Assembly (NCBI GenBank): GCA_964353115.1
Contig: CAYGUI010000037.1
Span: forward strand, 1 to 12,294
Direction: 5' to 3'
DNA from: CAYGUI01 sp964353115
Lineage (GTDB): Bacteria; Pseudomonadota; Gammaproteobacteria; JAGOUU01
DNA: 12,294 nucleotides
The notes beneath the pieces were generated by a model, which saw only the letters and a list, made by a program, of their open reading frames with translations, was not told the DNA's origin and searched no databases. How positions within the stretch are numbered: position 1 is the first letter of the stretch; each line of letters begins with the position of its first letter. A program made the position numbers and the translations under genes. Shown here one piece after another: positions 7,046-11,951 of the stretch.

Positions 7046-7830
7046 AAAGAATCGGATTTCTTGGCGCTGGTAATATGGCCGGCGCAATAATTAAAGGATT
7101 AATTAGATCTGAAACTTTGATGCCTAAAAATATTTGGGCATCAGCACCACATCCCAATCCTGAATTGCAATCAGAGATAAATTTTACTCAAGATAACCAA
7201 GAATTAATTAAAAATTCTGATGTTGTAATTTTGGCGGTAAAACCGCAAATTATGCAATCTGTTATTCAACCACTGCAGTCATTATTTTTAGATCAAAATC
7301 CGTTAGTTATGACAGTTGCTGCGGGTTTACGAGTTGCAGAATATCAGACATGGCTTGGTGATAAAAATTATCCAATTATTCGTACCATGCCTAATACTCC
7401 GTCATTAGTTGGTGCAGGTATAACAGGTTTATATTCTTCTCCAAGTGTGACCAATGAACAAAGAAAATTAGCTGAAAATATTTTTAAAGCTGTTGGGATC
7501 ACTATGTGGTTTGATCATGAAGAGATGATTGATACTTTTATGAGTCTTGCTGGCTGTGGACCTGCTAATGTTTGGTACATAATGGAATGCTTTCAAAAAG
7601 CTATAGAAAATTTAGGAATGGATGCGGTTAATTCAGAGCTAATATCTCGCCAGTTACTTTGGGGAACTGGAAAGATGGCTTATGAAAGCGACAAATCATT
7701 AGCAACCTTGCGCGAAAATGTTACTTCACCAGGTGGTGCAACTGCTGAAGGTTTAAAAGTTTTGATGGAAGGGAATTTAGAAGAATTATTTACTCATACT
7801 TTGATTGCAGCTAAAAATCGTTTTAATTAA
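7039..7830 (+). CDS. proC: Pyrroline-5-carboxylate reductase
   Basis: ProC reduces 1-pyrroline-5-carboxylate to proline with NAD(P)H. The Rossmann motif GFLGAGNMAGAI lies at residues 6-17, followed by DVVILAVKPQ (61-70), RTMPNTPSLVGAG (115-127) and the C-terminal ENVTSPGGATAEGL (226-239). Length is normal (263 aa). Two family blocks differ from the common form: LAGCGPANVWY replaces the usual LSGSGPAYVF (170-180), and VTSPGGAT replaces VTSPGGTT. The substitutions are conservative, so activity is likely. The ATG lies inside the last codons of purA (7-nt overlap), which suggests coupled expression. proC is not a usual neighbour of purA, where rnr or rlmB often follow, so this linkage is lineage-specific. 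The end overlaps the convergent coiled-coil gene by 8 nt. Confidence 0.95.
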   Translation: MLKRIGFLGAGNMAGAIIKGLIRSETLMPKNIWASAPHPNPELQSEINFTQDNQELIKNSDVVILAVKPQIMQSVIQPLQSLFLDQNPLVMTVAAGLRVAEYQTWLGDKNYPIIRTMPNTPSLVGAGITGLYSSPSVTNEQRKLAENIFKAVGITMWFDHEEMIDTFMSLAGCGPANVWYIMECFQKAIENLGMDAVNSELISRQLLWGTGKMAYESDKSLATLRENVTSPGGATAEGLKVLMEGNLEELFTHTLIAAKNRFN

Positions 7831-8425
7831 AATTAACATCAAATTCTTCAACTAATTTTTTAAAGATTCCTTTTTGCTCTTCGTATCTTTTTTTCGGAAA
7901 ATTTTCATCATCTTTGGCTTTTAATAACAAAGATCGTGTTTCAGCGAGATGAATTGGTAAATGCTCTTTAATTCGATCTAGCTGCTCAGAAATAACCTTT
8001 TTATTTTTTTCATAAATATTTTTGAAATCAGAAATATTAAGGCATAGCTCTTGGAGCTTAATTTTTAAAATATCATCAGAGCAGGTGTTATCAAATAAGC
8101 AATTTTTTGGATCTTCATTTAACTCATTGATATATGATATGGCCTGAATATTCTCGTTATGTAATATATTGCTAATTTGCTCGCGATCCTTTGCTTTAAT
8201 TTCCTTATTATTGATAATATTTTTGATTTCATTATTAGTTTTATCTAGCTGGGTGATCTGATCATCTAGCTGTTGTTGAATCATGCGTTTTTGCATAATT
8301 TCGATTAATAAAATCTCTAATAAAGTTTGAGATTTAGTTATTGCAAAATCAAGCTGTTGCGATTTTTTTTTATCTATAAAGCCTTGTATAGATATAATGT
8401 TGTTTTTATTGATTTTTTTATTCAT
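7823..8425 (-). CDS. Unrecognised coiled-coil protein, 200 aa
   Basis: I recognise no family. The product is rich in Lys, Glu, Gln, Asn and Ile, with long stretches that look helical and coiled-coil-forming (LLEILLIEIMQKRMIQQQLD and DQITQLDKTNNEIKNIINN in the first half; KNIYEKNKKVISEQLDRIKE in the second). A short segment with two Cys (CLFDNTC) separates the two halves. There is no signal peptide or membrane segment, so a cytoplasmic or secreted soluble protein is likely. The ATG at 8425 is preferred to a TTG at 8437; neither has a clear ribosome site. An extended -10 sits about 35 nt upstream. The gene runs against the operon and overlaps the end of proC by 8 nt. Proteins of this shape are common among effectors of intracellular bacteria, but nothing here proves that role. 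Confidence 0.7.
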   Translation of the reverse strand: MNKKINKNNIISIQGFIDKKKSQQLDFAITKSQTLLEILLIEIMQKRMIQQQLDDQITQLDKTNNEIKNIINNKEIKAKDREQISNILHNENIQAISYINELNEDPKNCLFDNTCSDDILKIKLQELCLNISDFKNIYEKNKKVISEQLDRIKEHLPIHLAETRSLLLKAKDDENFPKKRYEEQKGIFKKLVEEFDVNFN

Positions 8426-8466
8426 GCTATACTGCAAAATATTTTAGCTATATATTTAGTATAGCA
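8425..8466 (-). promoter_or_regulatory. Extended -10 promoter with 9-bp inverted repeat upstream of the coiled-coil gene
   Basis: On the minus strand TGCTATACT (8466-8458) is an extended -10 element (TGnTATAAT type) that would start transcription near 8452, giving a leader of roughly 27 nt to ATG 8425. No good -35 is seen, as is usual with extended -10 sites. The same nine bases recur inverted at 8425-8433, touching the start codon, with a 24-bp spacer. The symmetry could be an operator or chance in AT-rich DNA. Confidence 0.4.
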
Positions 8467-8502
8467 AATAACTATTAAAATTCCCGGTGCATTTCCTTGA
8501 TC

Positions 8503-8528
8503 TTGACTTGATATTTTGGTAGTATAAC
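8503..8528 (+). promoter_or_regulatory. Possible promoter of the Ser/Pro-rich gene pair
   Basis: TTGACT (8503-8508) and TATAAC (8523-8528) resemble sigma-70 elements, but the 14-bp spacer is shorter than the usual 16-18. The site lies 37 nt before the start at 8565 in the divergent spacer, where a plus-strand promoter is expected. The location is plausible; the exact boxes are uncertain. Confidence 0.3.
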
Positions 8529-8564
8529 TAACCAATTAATAGTTTAATTTCGAGGCTAAGATTT

Positions 8565-8927
8565 ATGTTACCAAGAAGTAATGGTACAGTTATTGGAGAA
8601 AGTGGGCTTGAAGCTATGTTGCGACCAATGGTGCGTAATGGCGTATCTCAAGTTCCTGGAAGACATAATTTTAGTGCTAACCCTGCCAATACTGTTGTTG
8701 AAAGTATAAAGGAAAGTAGTAGCGCATCTACGTTACTTAGCCCTTTATCTATGATGAGCTTTAGTTCGCCACCACCAGCAACTTCTTCTTTTTCACCAAG
8801 TACAGTGCATCCATCTATGGTTGTTCCTAGTGCTCGGCGTGTTGCCACAACAGAACAACACAGGTTTTTTAGAAGTATTGCTGTTTCTGCAGTAAATAAC
8901 GGAGAAGGATCTTCTCCTAAAAAGTAA
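8565..8927 (+). CDS. Unrecognised Ser/Pro-rich protein with NG..PGRH motif, 120 aa
   Basis: No known family is recognised. The N-terminal third carries RPMVRNGVSQVPGRH (residues 20-34), a motif shared with the next gene (GPMIVNGRSLFPGRH). Residues 50-85 are a low-complexity Ser/Pro stretch (SPLSMMSFSSPPPATSSFSP) that should be disordered, and the end is polar and basic (NNGEGSSPKK). There is no signal peptide and no membrane segment. The ATG is well supported: GAGG at 8552-8555 lies 9 nt upstream. The stop is 29 nt before the next gene, which has a similar ribosome site, so the two probably form a unit that arose by duplication. Disordered Ser/Pro-rich proteins with a short conserved N-terminal motif fit secreted effectors or surface-associated proteins; this is inference. 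Confidence 0.75.
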   Translation: MLPRSNGTVIGESGLEAMLRPMVRNGVSQVPGRHNFSANPANTVVESIKESSSASTLLSPLSMMSFSSPPPATSSFSPSTVHPSMVVPSARRVATTEQHRFFRSIAVSAVNNGEGSSPKK

Positions 8928-8956
8928 TAAAAAATAATATATGAGGTTATAAATTT

Positions 8957-9697
8957 ATGTTTGGACCAATGATTGTTAATGGTAGATCTTTATTTCCAGG
9001 AAGGCATGCTGATGTCTTTGGTGATAGAGATCTTCCTCAACTTAACAGGATGAAGCTTGTTTCTTTACCTAAAATCTCTACGTTTGACGCAGATTCAGCT
9101 AATTTTGATGAAATACCCCCATCTTCTGCTTCTGAAGGACCGACATTATCAGAAGTTCCAGCTCCTGTTTCTTCATTAGCTTCGATTATTAGTAGTCCAG
9201 AAAGTACTGAGAGTATGACTGGAGAACCAGCTTATCCTTGCGACAAAGATTCGGGCGTTATTATGAATGGAAGACAATTAATTAAAATACATCATTCTTT
9301 TAATGTTGCGCCTATTCCTGGCATTCCAGATCATACCTCGCCAACATTAAGAGAAAAATTAGAGAGTATGGCAGCAACATCACCACCACCTAGTAGAGAT
9401 AGTGCTCCTAAAGCTTTGCCTTTAACGCCTACTTCAGCTTTTATTAGAGCTGCAACTTCTGTTAGCCCAATGGCGCCGCCGTTAAATTTTTCTTTTTGTT
9501 GCCCAGGAGTTCAATCCGTTCCTCCATCAACTCCGCTTAAAAGCCCAGCAAAAGGCTTTCCTCTTGTAAAATCTGGAAAGGTTGTAAGATCTGAAAGTCC
9601 AGTTTTTGATAAAAAACTTGATGGTTCTTGTTCAGCTAGACCAGTGGCATCACAACGACCAAGCTTAAGTACTTCAAGAAGAAATTCTATTGGATAA
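8957..9697 (+). CDS. Unrecognised Ser/Pro-rich protein with NG..PGRH motif, 246 aa
   Basis: This is a longer relative of the preceding gene product. It opens with GPMIVNGRSLFPGRH (residues 3-17). A weaker internal copy, VIMNGRQLIKIHH, lies at 101-113, so the unit NGRxL is used twice within the protein. The remainder is Ser/Pro/Ala-rich and probably disordered (VPAPVSSLASIISSPES, TSPPPSRDSAPKALP, PSTPLKSPAKGFP), with two adjacent Cys at 181-182 and a basic, Ser-rich C-terminus (RPSLSTSRRNSIG). No signal peptide or membrane helix is visible. GAGG at 8943-8946 lies 10 nt before the ATG. Repeated SP and TP dipeptides could be phosphorylation targets in a eukaryotic host, which would fit an effector, but no secretion signal can be demonstrated from sequence alone. 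Confidence 0.75.
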   Translation: MFGPMIVNGRSLFPGRHADVFGDRDLPQLNRMKLVSLPKISTFDADSANFDEIPPSSASEGPTLSEVPAPVSSLASIISSPESTESMTGEPAYPCDKDSGVIMNGRQLIKIHHSFNVAPIPGIPDHTSPTLREKLESMAATSPPPSRDSAPKALPLTPTSAFIRAATSVSPMAPPLNFSFCCPGVQSVPPSTPLKSPAKGFPLVKSGKVVRSESPVFDKKLDGSCSARPVASQRPSLSTSRRNSIG

Positions 9698-9710
9698 TCA
9701 ATTAGTTACA

Positions 9711-9757
9711 ATTTGACTTAGTTATATGAATTACGATAAAATATATCTAAGTCAAAT
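9711..9757 (+). promoter_or_regulatory. Candidate promoter framed by an 11-bp perfect inverted repeat
   Basis: ATTTGACTTAG (9711-9721) and CTAAGTCAAAT (9747-9757) are exact reverse complements separated by 25 bp. The left arm contains TTGACT (-35 like, 9713-9718), and 18 bp on is TAAAAT (-10 like, 9737-9742), which would place the start of transcription near 9749 in the right arm. A repressor bound to both arms would cover the promoter. If this promoter is used, translation must begin downstream of the ATG at 9726, for example at GTG 9774. Confidence 0.4.
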
Positions 9758-10451
9758 AAATAACAAATGTCTCGTGAAAAATAACAACAATAATTTCAAT
9801 AAGTTAACATCTATTTCTGTTTTATTAGTGTCTGCGATAACTATTTGTTTTGCAAATAATTATGCTTATTCCTCTGTTTTTAATGCAATCGAAGCGCATA
9901 CTAATGGCCTAAAGCCAGCAGTACTTAAATTAGCTCTTAAGGCGCATGAAAATGCCGAAAAATATGGTCAAACTAAGAGTAATATAGAAACAGTAGTGGA
10001 CTTTACTATGCCTTCAAGCCAAAAGCGTTTATGGGTAATAAACACGGAAACTGGTCAAGTTTTATACAATACTTGGGTAACTCACGGCTCTAATAGTGGA
10101 ATGGGAGCTTATGCAACACGTTTCTCTAACAGGATTAACAGTCATGAATCAAGTATTGGCGTATATAAGACAGGAGTTACCTATAACGGTAAAAATGGTT
10201 ACTCATTACATTTATTTGGTCTTGATAAAGGTTTTAATGATAATGCTTATGCTCGCAGCGTAGTTGTTCACGGCGCGCCATATGTTTCTTCTGCAATTGT
10301 TAAGAAATATGATGAAGTAGGGCACAGCTGGGGATGTTTTGCAGTCTCTGAAGCTTTACATACAAAGATTATTAACAAAATTAAGAACGATAGTATTTTA
10401 GTTGCTTATTATCCGAATAAGGCCTGGTTGAGTAGTTCTAGGTATGTTTAG
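9726..10451 (+). CDS. Exported murein L,D-transpeptidase catalytic domain protein (YkuD_2-like)
   Basis: Enzymes of this family act on peptidoglycan peptides through a catalytic Cys, forming 3-3 crosslinks or exchanging the terminal residue, in the periplasm. Evidence is the core MPSSQKRLWVINTETGQVLY (95-114), THGSNSG (119-125), YSLHLFGLDKGFNDNAY (159-175), VVVHGAPYVS (179-188) with His182, and GHSWGCFAVS (199-208) with the catalytic Cys204. A hydrophobic segment at about 29-43 is followed by polar residues and looks like a signal peptide. From ATG 9726 the region before it is unusually long and Asn-rich. The in-frame GTG at 9774 would give a normal signal peptide (MKNNNNNFNK then the hydrophobic core) and agrees with the promoter seen at 9713-9742, so the true protein may have 225 residues. 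Neither start has a clear ribosome site. L,D-transpeptidases are important in the dense-walled resting form of Coxiella, a possible parallel only. Confidence 0.85.
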   Translation: MNYDKIYLSQINNKCLVKNNNNNFNKLTSISVLLVSAITICFANNYAYSSVFNAIEAHTNGLKPAVLKLALKAHENAEKYGQTKSNIETVVDFTMPSSQKRLWVINTETGQVLYNTWVTHGSNSGMGAYATRFSNRINSHESSIGVYKTGVTYNGKNGYSLHLFGLDKGFNDNAYARSVVVHGAPYVSSAIVKKYDEVGHSWGCFAVSEALHTKIINKIKNDSILVAYYPNKAWLSSSRYV

Positions 10452-10564
10452 AAAAACCCCCGCCCATGCTTCACGCAGTGAAGCCGGGCTGCCCCCTTTA
10501 ATAAGGGGGCTATAACTCCCCTTTTTTAAAGGGGAGATGTCGGCTTTGCCGACAGAGGGGTTTT
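10452..10564. repeat. Nested palindromic repeat cluster (four hairpins inside an outer inverted repeat)
   Basis: The ends AAAACCCC (10453-10460) and GGGGTTTT (10557-10564) are inverted repeats. They enclose GCTTCAC/GTGAAGC (10468-10474 and 10478-10484), GCCCCCTT/AAGGGGGC (10491-10498 and 10503-10510), CTCCCCTTT/AAAGGGGAG (10516-10524 and 10528-10536) and GTCGGC/GCCGAC (10539-10544 and 10548-10553). The module at 10484-10504 matches, inverted, the one at 11-30, and the C5-T3/A3-G5 core recurs at 12147-12169. It is GC-rich in an AT-rich genome and starts right after the transpeptidase stop. The hairpins may act as a bidirectional transcription barrier. No coding frame or transposase is seen. 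Confidence 0.8.
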
Positions 10565-10574
10565 CTGCTAAAAT
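10546..10574 (+). promoter_or_regulatory. Candidate tgt promoter, -35 inside the repeat cluster
   Basis: TTGCCG (10546-10551), a 17-bp spacer, and TAAAAT (10569-10574) preceded by TGC make an extended -10 promoter. Transcription would begin near 10581, about 15 nt before the tgt ATG. The -35 lies in the last hairpin of the repeat cluster, so the repeat may supply part of the promoter. Confidence 0.4.
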
Positions 10575-10595
10575 CTCCTAATTTACTCAACTCAT

Positions 10596-11747
10596 ATGAT
10601 TAGCAGTATTTCCACCCACAAACTATATCCAGCTCGTAGTCTAACAGTTACCACTGCTCATGGTACTTTTCAAACACCAACATTCATGCCGGTCGCGACC
10701 TATGCCATAGTTAATAATATTATGAGTCATGATTTAACAACTTGCGGCTCGCAAATTATTTTAGGTGGTAATACTTATCACATGTTAAATAAACCTGGCA
10801 TGGATATTATTCGTGAAGGCGGCGGTATGCATAAGTTTATGAACTGGCATGGCCCAATGCTAACTGATAGCGGTGGTTTTCAAGTTTTTTCATTATCAAA
10901 AAATAGCAAAATTTGTAAGATAGATGAAAATGGTGCTCGTTTTAAGGATCCTAATACTGGCCAGCTTATTACAATGAATGCCGAAATATCTATTAATACC
11001 CAAAAAACTATTGGGGCTGATATTATTATGGCATTTGATCAGTGCACACCTGATAATGCAGATTATAAAACATGTGAGCAAATTTTAGACCGTACTCATA
11101 GATGGCTAGAAATTTCTAAAAATACCCATTTAAAAAATCCAAATTCTGAATATGGTTATAAGCAATACTTGTTTGGAATTATTCAGGGCGGAATTTATCA
11201 AGATTTACGTGAAAAAAGTACCGAATTTATTTTGTCGCAAGACTTAGATGGTATTGCAATTGGTGGTGAGTCAATTGGATTTAATATGGAAAAGACGCGC
11301 GAAATTATTAATTGGGTGCGTCCAATGCTTCCTGAAAATAAAGTTCGTTATACTATGGGGGTGGGGCTTAATCCGCAAGATTTACTTGATGTTATTAAAG
11401 AAGGAATTGATATTTTTGATTGCGTTGCACCAACTCGTAATGCGCGCCACGGAGCTTTGTATTGTGGAAAAATTATTATTGAAAATGATTGGCCAAAATT
11501 TATTAAGCAAGAAGATGAAGATCGTGATCGAATTCTGATTAAAAAAAGTGTTTATAAACATGATCAGCGGCCAATTATGGACGATTGTGATTGTTATACT
11601 TGCCAAAATCACACGCGCTCATATCTACATTATTTATTTAAAAATCTGCCGCACTTGTATATGAGCCTCGCTTGCATTCATAATATAAGAGTTATGCACT
11701 TAGTTTGTGATGCGGCGCGTAACTCTGTTATAATTTCGAAAAATTAA
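10596..11747 (+). CDS. tgt: tRNA-guanine(34) transglycosylase
   Basis: Tgt exchanges guanine 34 of GUN-anticodon tRNAs for preQ1 (or queuine in some bacteria) on the queuosine route. The fold is a TIM barrel with a zinc site. Visible residues are the general-base-region Asp91 in MLTDSGGFQVF (88-98), Asp148 in FDQCTP, the nucleophile Asp275 in FDCVAPTRNARHG (274-286), and zinc ligands Cys331, Cys333, Cys336 and His362, with the same spacing as in the Zymomonas enzyme. Divergent points are GGESIG (223-228) where most bacterial enzymes have GGLSVG or GGLAVG, NAIV-like changes around PVATYAIVNN (32-41), and about 13 extra residues (near 297-310, acidic) before the zinc site. Length is 383 aa against about 370-375. 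Base preference (preQ1 or queuine) cannot be decided from this. queA, yajC and secD, frequent neighbours of tgt, are absent here. No clear ribosome site precedes the ATG. Confidence 0.95.
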   Translation: MISSISTHKLYPARSLTVTTAHGTFQTPTFMPVATYAIVNNIMSHDLTTCGSQIILGGNTYHMLNKPGMDIIREGGGMHKFMNWHGPMLTDSGGFQVFSLSKNSKICKIDENGARFKDPNTGQLITMNAEISINTQKTIGADIIMAFDQCTPDNADYKTCEQILDRTHRWLEISKNTHLKNPNSEYGYKQYLFGIIQGGIYQDLREKSTEFILSQDLDGIAIGGESIGFNMEKTREIINWVRPMLPENKVRYTMGVGLNPQDLLDVIKEGIDIFDCVAPTRNARHGALYCGKIIIENDWPKFIKQEDEDRDRILIKKSVYKHDQRPIMDDCDCYTCQNHTRSYLHYLFKNLPHLYMSLACIHNIRVMHLVCDAARNSVIISKN

Positions 11748-11751
11748 GGAG
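11705..11751 (+). promoter_or_regulatory. Strong promoter and ribosome site of the 64-aa gene
   Basis: TATAAT (11729-11734) is a perfect -10 preceded by TGT, giving a full extended -10, with TTGTGA (11705-11710) as a partial -35 at 18 bp. It lies inside the last codons of tgt. AAGGAG (11746-11751) follows, 5 nt before the ATG at 11757. It is the best promoter and ribosome site combination in the window, implying the small gene is well expressed independently of tgt. Confidence 0.6.
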
Positions 11752-11756
11752 TATTT

Positions 11757-11951
11757 ATGTTAACTGATTGTCAAAAAGAAGAATGTTCAGCTAAAAAATT
11801 ACCAAAAGTTATTGGGACTGCATATAAACAAGCAGCTGATAATCAAAATTTGCAAAGCTCAGCTCCTGAAAGCGCTGTTCCGACTGTTTCAACTTCTCAA
11901 GCTGCAATAGCTAAATATAGAGAAGCAATTTCAACTAAACCGGGCGGTTAG
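11757..11951 (+). CDS. Unrecognised small polar protein, 64 aa
   Basis: No family is recognised. The protein starts 9 nt after the tgt stop with an excellent ribosome site (AAGGAG, 5 nt upstream) and a perfect extended -10 just before it, which is the main reason for calling it real. The sequence is hydrophilic with two Cys near the start (DCQKEEC), a middle rich in Ser, Ala and Gln (NQNLQSSAPESAVPTVSTSQ) and an ending AKYREAISTKPGG. It has no membrane segment, no signal peptide and no repeated unit. Its last 17 nt overlap the end of the convergent phosphodiesterase gene. It is probably cytoplasmic or secreted without a signal peptide; the role is unknown. Confidence 0.7.
   Translation: MLTDCQKEECSAKKLPKVIGTAYKQAADNQNLQSSAPESAVPTVSTSQAAIAKYREAISTKPGG

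Noticed and set aside
8530..8550. PmrA-type binding site (paired TTAAT) before the Ser/Pro-rich genes
   Set aside because: The two TTAAT units are 8 bp apart, not the 11 bp of the Legionella/Coxiella PmrA consensus, and such pairs are common in AT-rich DNA.
10452..10564. CRISPR array
   Set aside because: The repeats are different hairpins without regular spacers or a constant unit.
11248..11538. Plus-strand open frame inside tgt in another frame
   Set aside because: Lies wholly within the conserved tgt frame between its catalytic and zinc motifs; shadow frame with no start signals.
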